Assembly: GCA_945861875.1 (NCBI GenBank)
Contig: CAMAWC010000031.1
Location: forward strand, 1-40,381
Reading direction: 5' to 3'
Source of the DNA: Bordetella parapertussis
Lineage (GTDB): Bacteria; Pseudomonadota; Gammaproteobacteria; Burkholderiales; SG8-39
DNA: 40,381 bases
Of the stretch, positions 15,901 through 23,839 are shown piece after piece. The notes beneath the pieces are model-generated. The model ran no database searches, was not told the DNA's origin, and saw only the letters and a program-made list of their open reading frames with translations. A program made the translations under genes and the position numbers. Positions within the stretch are counted from its first letter, which is position 1. Each line of letters starts with the position of its first letter.

Positions 15901-17318
15901 GCCGCGTTGCCTAGTTGGGCGCCGAGCTTGAGCCCCTGGACGATCTGGTCATTCATCGCGGCGGCGGCAAAGCCCGCGGAGGGGCCGGCGAGGTGGATGG
16001 CCGGGAAATGACGGTGCAACCAGTCCTGCTGCCGGCGGAAAAGATCGCGGTTGACGCTGTTCGGGATCATCAAGGCATTTTTAAGAGTCTTGACCGAGCA
16101 GTATGCCACCGACTGCGGCGCACCGATGAGTCCGAGTTCGGCCAGTTCGAGCAATAGTGCCTGCTGCTGCCCGGCCGCATCGGTTATTCCCCGGCTTGCC
16201 AGCGACGAAGGACTGAATTCCGCGACGAGGCGGTGCTCGGGGGCGCCGGTGCCGGCGCAAGCGTCCTGGTCGGTGACGCGGTAAATGGCCCGTTCCGCGT
16301 CGATGACGAAGCTGCTGCTGAGAGGGAACTTGAGTTGTTCCGCCGCCAGTGCAATAAAACACAGGCCGATCGAGGCACGGGCATGTTCGGCGTGCGGCGC
16401 CTGCACATCGGCGCTCGCCATGAGCGCGCCCGGGTCGAGCGCCCAGACAAAATCTGCGGTGGTGACGGTGCCGCCGTCGGCGAGTTCCAGAATGGCGGGG
16501 GTGCCGGTGCGGATCATTCGGATGGCGGTGCGCAGGATGCGAATGCCGGGGTGCGTTTCCACCTCTTGCGCCAGTGCGCGGACCAGCGCGCCGGCCGAGC
16601 CTTCAGCCGGGCAATGAAACTGCGTGGCGGGCAGGTGCTGCGGTGTCGCGCCGAACTGCGACAAAAGGGTTTCCGGATAGTAGAGCGGAAGCCAGGCGAC
16701 TCGGTGGTATAGCGCCAGAATGTCGCGGCAGGAGACGCCCAGTATTTTGCGGCACACCGGTTCGAATACGGCCTCGTGTAGCGTCCGGCCGTGATTGGCC
16801 AGCGAGACGGTGGCAAAGTCCGTGCTCGCGAAGCGCTTGTCGCGGGCCTTGTGCGAGGCGTGCAGCGGCCCGGTGCCGCTGGCGCAGATTTCCTCGAGTT
16901 CTGTGCGTACGCGATCGCGCGTGTCCCCGGCCAGCATTGCGAGGGATTCGATGTGGTTGCCGATCACCAGGTCGGGCAGCAGGCGGCCGCCGATGAGCAT
17001 TGACGGATCCGGCGCGGCTACCGTCGGCACGCGCCGTTCGACATAGTCGCGCACCACCCGTGTGAACCGACCGCAATCATTGCGCCGTTCCGGGTCATAG
17101 CTGCGCACATCCGGGGCCTCTTCGCTGTTGAATGCGCTGAATTCGTATAGCACCATGCCCGGGTCGAAGCGGCGCGACTCGAGTTCCAGTCCGGCAAAAT
17201 GGCCGCCCCAGAACGGGGCGGGGTTGACGAGCGTGACTTCGCGTCCGGAGGCGGCAATGGACTGCGCCGCGACCATGGCTGCGAGGTTATTCCCGGCAAT
17301 GACCACGGCCCCGGACAT
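15897..17318 (-). CDS. FAD/NAD(P)-binding oxidoreductase of the glycan locus
   Basis: 473 residues. The N-terminus is a Rossmann dinucleotide-binding fold, but the glycine motif reads AGNNLAAMVAAQ where GxGxxG is usual, so the first two loop positions are changed (AGNNLA). A second FAD-contacting feature is the acidic strand end NPAPFWGGHFAGL. Later blocks include RRFDPGMVLYEFSA, TADFVWALDPGAL (a typical second dinucleotide-facing strand in amine-oxidase-like enzymes) and a C-terminal HLAGPSAGFAAAAMNDQIVQG, the usual last FAD motif. General family: protoporphyrinogen-oxidase/amine-oxidase-like flavoproteins, to which UDP-galactopyranose mutase is related. Its place between two paralogous methyltransferases suggests a reaction on the same sugar. 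It starts one base after the methyltransferase stop (17320). Substrate unknown. Confidence 0.75.
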   Translation of the reverse strand: MSGAVVIAGNNLAAMVAAQSIAASGREVTLVNPAPFWGGHFAGLELESRRFDPGMVLYEFSAFNSEEAPDVRSYDPERRNDCGRFTRVVRDYVERRVPTVAAPDPSMLIGGRLLPDLVIGNHIESLAMLAGDTRDRVRTELEEICASGTGPLHASHKARDKRFASTDFATVSLANHGRTLHEAVFEPVCRKILGVSCRDILALYHRVAWLPLYYPETLLSQFGATPQHLPATQFHCPAEGSAGALVRALAQEVETHPGIRILRTAIRMIRTGTPAILELADGGTVTTADFVWALDPGALMASADVQAPHAEHARASIGLCFIALAAEQLKFPLSSSFVIDAERAIYRVTDQDACAGTGAPEHRLVAEFSPSSLASRGITDAAGQQQALLLELAELGLIGAPQSVAYCSVKTLKNALMIPNSVNRDLFRRQQDWLHRHFPAIHLAGPSAGFAAAAMNDQIVQGLKLGAQLGNAA

Positions 17319-17319
17319 G

Positions 17320-18057
17320 TCAGGGTTTCTTGCGGGCGATGGCGTAGAGTTCCGAGCCGATGTCAGGAAGGTGCCGGCTCATGGCATAGAGGCCGTCGAG
17401 CATGGCGTCGGTGAGCAGGCCTTGTTCGCGCAGCGCCGCCATCTGGACATGGGTGAATGGCTTGATAAAAAAACTTCCCGACTCGATGATCGAAAAACCG
17501 CTGTCCTCAAGCAGCGCATGCAGCGTTTCCCTGTCGTAGGTCGCCGCCTGCTGCATTTTCGCCTGGGTTGCCGACAACTCATGGATGTCCTTGATGAGCC
17601 CCATTTCCAGCGCCAAGAGGCGGTGAAATGAATTGGCATTGGGCAGATATATGTGCAGGGTCGTGTCTTTTGCGCACAGCCGGCGCGCGCTGGTGAGCAG
17701 CGCCTGCGGGTCGGCAAGCTCGTGCAAAAGACTGCTCATTACCACGCAATCGAAACTGTGCTTTTCCAGCACCGGCACCAACTGCTGCAATGTCCCAAGC
17801 AACACCGTCACGCCCGGTTTCCCGGCTGCGGCGGCGAGGGCTTTTGCATGGAACTCCTGCGCCGGCTCCACCACGTGCATGGTGCGAAAACCCGGGTAAT
17901 GCAAGAACAGCGGTTCAGTGCCGCAGCCGACCTCAAGGACATGCCTGCCACCGTGGCGCGGCAGGTTCTCCAGCACGCGCCGCCGGCGGTATGCCGCCTG
18001 GATGGCTTCGAAGGGCAGTGTTGCGTAGTCGGCCTGATAGCGGTCAAGGTCACGCAT
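17320..18057 (-). CDS. Class I SAM-dependent methyltransferase, glycan locus copy 2
   Basis: 245 residues from ATG 18057, overlapping the end of the acyltransferase gene by eight bases; a longer frame to 18303 is unlikely. Motif I is VLEVGCGTEPLFL, the acidic strand end is MHVVEPAQEF, and DCVVMSSLLHELADP carries the motif II region. LHIYLPNANSFHRLLALEMGL and FFIKPFTHVQM match the other methyltransferase (15172-15900) block for block. Together with the flavoprotein between them they look like a unit that modifies one sugar twice. Acceptor unknown. Confidence 0.86.
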   Translation of the reverse strand: MRDLDRYQADYATLPFEAIQAAYRRRRVLENLPRHGGRHVLEVGCGTEPLFLHYPGFRTMHVVEPAQEFHAKALAAAAGKPGVTVLLGTLQQLVPVLEKHSFDCVVMSSLLHELADPQALLTSARRLCAKDTTLHIYLPNANSFHRLLALEMGLIKDIHELSATQAKMQQAATYDRETLHALLEDSGFSIIESGSFFIKPFTHVQMAALREQGLLTDAMLDGLYAMSRHLPDIGSELYAIARKKP

Positions 18058-19042
18058 GGCCGGACAAGTCCTTGGATACCGCCAGCTTGAGCGATTCGCG
18101 CAATCCCAGGCTGCGTTTGAAGCGGATGAGGCCGTGGTTTGGCTCGCCGGCCTCGGTGGCGATACCCGTGTCGAGGATGGCGATCCCGTGTTCCTGGCAA
18201 TGTTCGTAAATGCCGGAGGACAGCAGCACCACCGGCGAGTAGTCCTGCACGCCTTCGCGGTCTCCCCAGTAAAAAACCGACATGACCTGAGCACTGACGG
18301 CAATACAGATGGCGGCGGCCACCAGTTCGGAATCGCGCGTTACGCCGAAAAACCGCATCCGGTCGCCGAATGTGTCGACCATTGCCATGACGGCGGCAAA
18401 ATCCATGGTAACCGGATAGCCCTTGCGTCGGCGGTTTTCGGCGATGATCTGGTAGGCCGGTTCGTAACATTCGGGACCGAGCCGCACCATGGCAAACCCT
18501 TCGCGCAGGCACTTATTGAGCCGTTTTCGATTGCCATAGTCAATCCGCTCGGAAAACGGCGTCTTGCTCACTTCAAGATCGTAATTGATTTCCTGGCCGG
18601 CCATGCCGAAACCCTGGCGCGCAAATACGTTAAAACACTTTGCCAGCATTGATGCGTCGTGGCTCGCCGGTGGCATGACAATGTGCATGTTGGCCGCCCC
18701 CCTGTTGCGGAGCGCGGCTTCGGCCGCAGCGGTAAGGGCTTCAATCGACTCAAGGGAAAGTTCGGCCGGGGCACTGATCCCGCCGAAGGTTCCGCGTGCC
18801 GGGCTGCGATAAAAACCGGGACTGGTCTGGGTAAAGTGCAGAGTCGCCAGCACGATTCTGCTTTTTCGCTCGGCAAGCTGGAAGTAATGCCCCTTTGTGC
18901 CGTTTTCCCCGGCATGCAGCCTGAAAAACTCGGGCGTGTTGAATATATGGGTTGGCGCCGAGGGGGCGAACACGTCGACCAGCAGCTCGAGCTTGTCGCC
19001 CAGCGCGATGCGTTCCCCCGGCGGATTGTCTGATTGCCGCAC
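18050..19042 (-). CDS. GNAT/FemAB-like N-acyltransferase
   Basis: 330 residues from GTG 19042, two bases after the gabD stop; a TTG at 19069 would overlap gabD by 25 bases. The architecture is two tandem GNAT-like halves, as in FemAB/CelD (BioF2-like) acyltransferases: IFNTPEFFRLHAGENG at the start, RKRLNKCLREGFAMVRLG in the middle, then VMSVFYWGDREGVQDYSP and LDTGIATEAGEPNHGLIRFKR near the end. It could acylate the amino group of the 3-amino-3,6-dideoxyhexose made by FdtA/DegT, taking the place of the usual left-handed-helix acetyltransferase; that is inference from context. It is the first gene of the packed minus-strand glycan block. Confidence 0.75.
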   Translation of the reverse strand: MRQSDNPPGERIALGDKLELLVDVFAPSAPTHIFNTPEFFRLHAGENGTKGHYFQLAERKSRIVLATLHFTQTSPGFYRSPARGTFGGISAPAELSLESIEALTAAAEAALRNRGAANMHIVMPPASHDASMLAKCFNVFARQGFGMAGQEINYDLEVSKTPFSERIDYGNRKRLNKCLREGFAMVRLGPECYEPAYQIIAENRRRKGYPVTMDFAAVMAMVDTFGDRMRFFGVTRDSELVAAAICIAVSAQVMSVFYWGDREGVQDYSPVVLLSSGIYEHCQEHGIAILDTGIATEAGEPNHGLIRFKRSLGLRESLKLAVSKDLSGHA

Positions 19043-19044
19043 GG

Positions 19045-20535
19045 TCAGCGGTCGATGCCGCCTATGCAAAGGTACTTGATGACGAGGAAATCCTCGATGC
19101 CGTACTTGGAGCCCTCGCGCCCGATGCCCGACTGCTTGACGCCGCCAAAGGGCGCGACCTCGGTGGAGATGAGGCCGGTGTTGATGCCGACAATGCCGTA
19201 CTCGAGTGCCTCGGCGACGCGCCAGATGCGGCCGATGTCGCGGCCGTAAAAATAGGATGCCAGTCCGAATTCGGTGTCATTGGACATCTGTATCGCCTCG
19301 GCCTCGGTCTTGAAACGAAACAGCGGTGCCACCGGCCCGAAGGTTTCCTCGCGCGTCACTTTCATGCTGGTGTCGACGCCGGCGAGGACCGTGGGCTCGA
19401 AGAACAGGCCGCCCAGCGCATGGCGCTTGCCGCCGGTGAGCACTTTTGCACCCTTGGCGAGCGCGTCGCCGATGTGCTCCTCCACCTTGGCCACGGCGTT
19501 CTCATCAATCAGCGGACCGGTGGTGACGCCGGCCTCCATGCCATTGCCGACCTTGAGCGCCTTCACTTTTTCGGCAAGCTTTGCGGCAAATGCGTCGTAG
19601 ACCTTGTCCTGTACCAGGATGCGGTTGGCGCAGACGCAGGTCTGGCCGTTGTTGCGGAACTTGGAGATGATCGCGCCTTCCACCGCCGCATCGAGGTCGG
19701 CATCGTCAAACACGATGAAGGGCGCGTTGCCGCCCAGTTCCATGGAGGTTTTCTTTACCGTCGCCGCGCATTGCTCCATCAGCTTGATGCCGATTTCCGT
19801 GGAGCCGGTAAAGGTGAGCTTGCGCACGACCGGATTGGAGGTCATTTCTCCGCCGATGGCCGCGGCCGAACCGGTCACCACCGAAAGCACGCCCTTGGGC
19901 ACGCCGGCGCGCTCGGCCAGTTCGGCCATGGCGAGGGCGGAGTAGGGTGTCGCGGTAGCCGGCTTGACCACCATGGTGCAGCCTGCGGCAAGGGCCGGAC
20001 CGGCTTTGCGCGTAATCATCGCCGCCGGGAAATTCCACGGTGTGATCGCGGCGCACACGCCTATCGGTTCCTTGAGCACGACGATACGCTTGTCCGCCTG
20101 GTGTTGCGGGATGGTGTCGCCATAAATGCGCTTGCCCTCCTCGGCAAACCACTCGATGAATGAGGCGGCATAGGCGATTTCACCGCGTGATTCGGCCAGT
20201 GGTTTTCCCTGCTCGGCGGTCATGAGTTTGGCGAGGTCTTCCTGGTTCTGCATCATCAGCTCGAACCACTTGCGCAGGATGGTGCTGCGCTCCTTCGCCG
20301 TCTTGGCGCGCCAGGCCGGAAAGGCGGCGTTGGCCGCTGCAATCGCAGCGCGGGTTTCCACGGCGCCCATTTTGGGCACCGTGCCGAGTAGTTCGCCGGT
20401 GGCCGGATTGCGGACTGCGACGGTTTTACCGTCATCGGCGTCGCGCCATGCGCCGTCGATATAGCATTGTTGACGGAACAGCTTGCCGTCTTTCAGGTCG
20501 ATCGCGGCGAGGCCGGCAATTTTCGGTGAATTCAT
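19045..20535 (-). CDS. gabD: NAD(P)-dependent succinate-semialdehyde dehydrogenase
   Basis: 496 residues from ATG 20535, preceded by AGGAGA at good spacing. Aldehyde dehydrogenase fold with N168 (PWNFP), general base E266 (MELGGN) and nucleophile C300 (NNGQTCVCANR). The C-terminal block FGPVAPLFRF and SGIGREGSKYGIEDFL fit the GabD subgroup, which oxidises succinate semialdehyde to succinate; a related aldehyde cannot be excluded. It is divergent from the SDR gene at 20717, sharing a 180-base control region, and ends only two bases before the glycan acyltransferase, so the glycan genes may be read from the gabD promoter. Confidence 0.88.
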   Translation of the reverse strand: MNSPKIAGLAAIDLKDGKLFRQQCYIDGAWRDADDGKTVAVRNPATGELLGTVPKMGAVETRAAIAAANAAFPAWRAKTAKERSTILRKWFELMMQNQEDLAKLMTAEQGKPLAESRGEIAYAASFIEWFAEEGKRIYGDTIPQHQADKRIVVLKEPIGVCAAITPWNFPAAMITRKAGPALAAGCTMVVKPATATPYSALAMAELAERAGVPKGVLSVVTGSAAAIGGEMTSNPVVRKLTFTGSTEIGIKLMEQCAATVKKTSMELGGNAPFIVFDDADLDAAVEGAIISKFRNNGQTCVCANRILVQDKVYDAFAAKLAEKVKALKVGNGMEAGVTTGPLIDENAVAKVEEHIGDALAKGAKVLTGGKRHALGGLFFEPTVLAGVDTSMKVTREETFGPVAPLFRFKTEAEAIQMSNDTEFGLASYFYGRDIGRIWRVAEALEYGIVGINTGLISTEVAPFGGVKQSGIGREGSKYGIEDFLVIKYLCIGGIDR

Positions 20536-20560
20536 GATGTCTCCTGGGATCTGGCCGAAG

Positions 20561-20588
20561 TTCGCGACCAAGTGTTCGCGACCAAGTC
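20561..20588 (-). promoter_or_regulatory. Tandem 14-bp repeat in the gabD / SDR divergent control region
   Basis: TTCGCGACCAAGTG (20561-20574) is followed at once by TTCGCGACCAAGTC (20575-20588), 26 bases upstream of the gabD start in the 180-base divergent gap. The exact back-to-back copies could bind a regulator twice on one face or simply be a small duplication. Confidence 0.5.
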
Positions 20589-20716
20589 GGGGTGTTAAGT
20601 GTAAGCCAGCCGCGCGACAGGGGTAAACATGAATTGCCCAATCCATCCGAGCTGAAGCGCACCTGTCCCGGCAGATGCCCGGACTTGGCCCTAGAATGTC
20701 ACGACAGGGGTACGAA

Positions 20717-21439
20717 ATGAATTTTGAAGATGTGTTTAAAGGCAAGCGTGTGCTGGTCAGCGGCGGCACCAGCGGCATAGGCGCGGGCATCGCCAGGGTA
20801 TTCATGGCGGCGGGTGCGGATGTCAGGGTGACCGGTTTGAGCCAGCAGGAGGTCGATGCGGCCGCGAATGAAGGTCTTGCCGCCAGCGTGCTTGATGTTG
20901 CCGATGCCGCGGCGGTAAGGGCGCTGGTTGGCACATTTTCGAGCCTGGACATACTGGTCAATTGCGCCGGCATGATCCGCCGCGGCGACGAGCTCGATCC
21001 TGAGGTGTTTGCACAGGTTGTCGACGTCAATCTCAACGGCAGCATGCGGCTGTGCGCCGCGGCACGGCCGCTGCTCGCGCGCAGCAAGGGTGCCATTGTC
21101 AATACCGCCTCCATGCTGTCCTTTTTTGGCGGCGGGCTGGTGCCGGGCTACAGCTCGAGCAAGGGCGGTATCGCCCAACTCACCAAGTCCCTGGCGATCG
21201 CCTATGCCGCGGATGGCATTCGCGTCAATGCCGTTGCACCGGGCTGGATCGCCACCGCCCTCACCAGCGCACTGCAGCAGGACGAGGCGCGCAGCCGGCC
21301 GATTATCGAGCGCACGCCGATGAAGCGCTGGGGGCAGCCCGAGGACGTGGCGGGCCCGGTGCTATTCCTTTGTTCACCCGCCGCTGCGTTTGTCACCGGT
21401 GTCGTGCTGCCGGTCGACGGCGGTTACCTGATTGCCTGA
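20717..21439 (+). CDS. Short-chain dehydrogenase/reductase (SDR)
   Basis: 240 residues from ATG 20717; an AGGGG seven bases upstream supports this start over the longer frame at 20675. Classical SDR: cofactor loop GGTSGIGAGIA, LVNCAGM, and the catalytic set S132, Y145, K149 (GYSSSKGG). The C-terminal PVDGGYLIA is typical. It oxidises or reduces an alcohol/ketone with NAD(P). Twelve bases downstream starts a cupin dioxygenase gene, so the two are probably one operon acting on the same compound, possibly fed by the TRAP transporter encoded opposite. Confidence 0.88.
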   Translation: MNFEDVFKGKRVLVSGGTSGIGAGIARVFMAAGADVRVTGLSQQEVDAAANEGLAASVLDVADAAAVRALVGTFSSLDILVNCAGMIRRGDELDPEVFAQVVDVNLNGSMRLCAAARPLLARSKGAIVNTASMLSFFGGGLVPGYSSSKGGIAQLTKSLAIAYAADGIRVNAVAPGWIATALTSALQQDEARSRPIIERTPMKRWGQPEDVAGPVLFLCSPAAAFVTGVVLPVDGGYLIA

Positions 21440-21451
21440 ATAGGACATGAC

Positions 21452-21946
21452 ATGATCGCACCCGTGATTCTTCCATCGACCGGAATCCAGCCCGAAATTG
21501 CAGTGCAGGCCATACCCGATGACGAACGGGTCTGGGTGCCGCAGGCAAAGGATGTCTGGTTCCGCCCGCTGCTGCTCAATACGGTGACCGGCGGCTGGTG
21601 CAACCTGCTGCGGGTGCGCAAGTCGGGGGTGCTGCACCGCCATCGCCATCCGGGCATCGTCACCGGCTACGTCATCCGCGGGAAATGGCATTACCTTGAA
21701 CACGATTGGGTGGCTGAAACCGGCAGCTTTGTCTACGAACCGCCGGGGGAGATTCATACGCTGGTGGTGCCCGATGATGTGTCCGAAATGATCACGTTTT
21801 TCAACATCAGCGGTGCGATGATTTACCTTGATGAGGCGGGTCACCAGACCGGCTACGAGGATGTGTTCAGCAAGATCGAGATGTGCCGCGCGCACTATGC
21901 GCAAAACGGGCTCGGCGCCGATTATCTGAACCAGTTTATCCGCTGA
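21452..21946 (+). CDS. Cupin dioxygenase, 2,4'-dihydroxyacetophenone dioxygenase-like
   Basis: 164 residues, single-domain cupin. Metal ligands are visible as the HRHRH run in SGVLHRHRHPGIVTGY and a later EIHTL His; GKWHYLEHDW and GSFVYEPPGE are the second-strand block. The overall pattern resembles the 2,4'-dihydroxyacetophenone dioxygenase family, non-heme iron enzymes that cleave a C-C bond of aromatic ketones; many relatives have other substrates. It follows the SDR gene by 12 bases and converges with dctM, whose stop is 30 bases away. Confidence 0.8.
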   Translation: MIAPVILPSTGIQPEIAVQAIPDDERVWVPQAKDVWFRPLLLNTVTGGWCNLLRVRKSGVLHRHRHPGIVTGYVIRGKWHYLEHDWVAETGSFVYEPPGEIHTLVVPDDVSEMITFFNISGAMIYLDEAGHQTGYEDVFSKIEMCRAHYAQNGLGADYLNQFIR

Positions 21947-21976
21947 AACGACCGGCGCAATTGCCTTGCCGCGACC

Positions 21977-23275
21977 TCAGATCATTTGCGCTGGAATCCA
22001 GGTCGCGATCCAGGGGAAAAAGCACAGCAGCAGCAACCTGACGCAGTCGGCGATGACAAAAGGCATGATGCCGCGCACGATGGTGCCCATGGGAATGCCG
22101 CAGGTGCCCTGCAGCACGAACAGGTTCATGCCCACCGGCGGGGTGATCATGCCGATCTCGGCCACCGTCACCACCATCACGCCGAACCAGATCGGATCAA
22201 AGCCGAGGGTGGTGATCAGCGGGAACACCGCCGAGATAGTCAACAGGATCATCGAAATACTGTCGAGGAAGCAGCCTAGCACGATGTAGAACAGCATCAG
22301 GATCAGCATCACCGTCCAGCGGTTGTAACCCTGGCTTTGCACCCAATCGACCGTGGCTTGCGTGAAGCCGGTGGCTTCGACAAAGAAGTTGAAAATGTTC
22401 GCGCCGATGAGGATCATGAAAATCATCGCCGAGGTGGTGGTGGTTTCGACCATGCACTGGCGCAGCATGGTGCGATTGATCTGGCCGCCCGCCCAGGCGA
22501 GCAGCACCGCGCCGGCGGCGCCTACGGCCGCCGCTTCGGTCGGCGTGAACCAGCCGAAGTACATGCCGCCCAGTACCAGCGCGAACAGCGCCGCGACCTT
22601 CCACACCTCGCGCAGCGAACGCAGTTTTTCCGACCATGGAATGTGCGGTCCGGCGGGACCGGCTGCGGGATCGCGCAGCGTCGTCCAGTAGACCGCACCC
22701 CAGTAAAGGAAAATGCCGAGGATGCCGGGCAGGATGCCCGAGAGGAACAGCTTGCCTATGGACTGCTCCGTCATCAGTGCGTAGATGACAAAAATGATGC
22801 TCGGCGGAATCATCACGCCAAGCGTGCCGCCGGCCGCGATCGAGGCAGCGGCGAGGCTGTCGTTGTAATTGAGGCGTTTCATTTCCGGCAGCGCAACACG
22901 CCCCAACGTTGCCGCGGTGGCGAGCGAGGAGCCGCATATCGCACCAAACAGCGCGCACGCGCCTATGGTCGCCAGCGCCAGTCCGCCGCGCAACTGGCCG
23001 ACAAAGGCGGCGACGCAGTTGTACAGGCTGCGCGAAAGCCCGGCGTGCCCGGCGAACACGCCCATCATTACAAACAGCGGCACCACCGAGAGGTCGTAGG
23101 GGAACACCGTGTCGAATGGCGCCTTGCCGAGGATGAAGGCGACGCTTTCCCAGCCGTTGGTAAAGCCGAATCCGAGCGCACCGGTGACGCCCATTGCGAC
23201 GGCGACCGGCACGCGCAAGAAAATCAGGCCGATACAGACGGCAAATCCTATGAGACCGAGGGTAGGACCTTGCAT
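21977..23275 (-). CDS. dctM: TRAP transporter large permease subunit
   Basis: 432 residues with about a dozen hydrophobic segments, the normal size for DctM. Hallmarks: FLRVPVAVAMGVTG at the N-terminus, VMMGVFAGHAGLSRSLY, GVMIPPSIIFVIYA, and ITPPVGMNLFVLQG near the end. It forms the sodium-coupled transport channel of a TRAP system with the small permease and receptor encoded just upstream. It starts nine bases after the DctQ stop. Confidence 0.92.
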   Translation of the reverse strand: MQGPTLGLIGFAVCIGLIFLRVPVAVAMGVTGALGFGFTNGWESVAFILGKAPFDTVFPYDLSVVPLFVMMGVFAGHAGLSRSLYNCVAAFVGQLRGGLALATIGACALFGAICGSSLATAATLGRVALPEMKRLNYNDSLAAASIAAGGTLGVMIPPSIIFVIYALMTEQSIGKLFLSGILPGILGIFLYWGAVYWTTLRDPAAGPAGPHIPWSEKLRSLREVWKVAALFALVLGGMYFGWFTPTEAAAVGAAGAVLLAWAGGQINRTMLRQCMVETTTTSAMIFMILIGANIFNFFVEATGFTQATVDWVQSQGYNRWTVMLILMLFYIVLGCFLDSISMILLTISAVFPLITTLGFDPIWFGVMVVTVAEIGMITPPVGMNLFVLQGTCGIPMGTIVRGIMPFVIADCVRLLLLCFFPWIATWIPAQMI

Positions 23276-23284
23276 GGCGATGTG

Positions 23285-23833
23285 CTAGATCTGCACCGAT
23301 TGGCCGCTGGCGGCGGAACCGGAGCCAAACAAGCCAAAACGGGCATAGCGCAGCGCTTGCAACAGGCTTGCGGCAATGCCCAGGGCAAATCCGAAAATCA
23401 GCGGCACCCAGTTCCAGATAAATGGAATGCCTATGGTCTGCGAGGCGTCGCCGCTTTGCGCCTGCATTTGCGCGCGATTGAGGCAATACCAGGTCAGCGC
23501 CACCATGAAGGCGGTGGCGGCCAGGGCGCCGGCCGCCTTGACCATGGCGAGCGCGCGCGGGGAAAGGATGTCCGTAACGAACTCGACCGAGACGTTGGCC
23601 TCGCGCGTGAAGGCAAACGGTATCGACAGGTAGACAAAACCCATGACAAAAAGCTGCGTCAGGTCGACCAGCCCGGGCACCGACCAGCCGATCGAGCGGC
23701 GCGTGAGAACGTCGAGCACCGTGACCAGCATGGCGCAGGTGAGCAGCACAAGGCCGAACCAGGCCACGCGGCGCGTGATCGTTTCCGACCACGCGCACAG
23801 GCGGTCAAGCAAGCTGTGCGCCCCGGCTGACAA
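23285..23833 (-). CDS. dctQ: TRAP transporter small permease subunit
   Basis: 182 residues with four hydrophobic segments, as expected for DctQ. The segment VLDVLTRRSIGWSVPGLVDLTQ is typical. The start is TTG at 23833, six bases after the dctP stop; no strong ribosome site is visible, suggesting coupled translation. It links the receptor to the large permease. Confidence 0.87.
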   Translation of the reverse strand: MSAGAHSLLDRLCAWSETITRRVAWFGLVLLTCAMLVTVLDVLTRRSIGWSVPGLVDLTQLFVMGFVYLSIPFAFTREANVSVEFVTDILSPRALAMVKAAGALAATAFMVALTWYCLNRAQMQAQSGDASQTIGIPFIWNWVPLIFGFALGIAASLLQALRYARFGLFGSGSAASGQSVQI

Positions 23834-23839
23834 CGTGGG

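Noticed and set aside
22337..23830. A 497-codon plus-strand open frame
   Set aside because: Antisense to dctM and dctQ; its translation is low-complexity (many Glu, Arg, His, Gly) and resembles no protein family.
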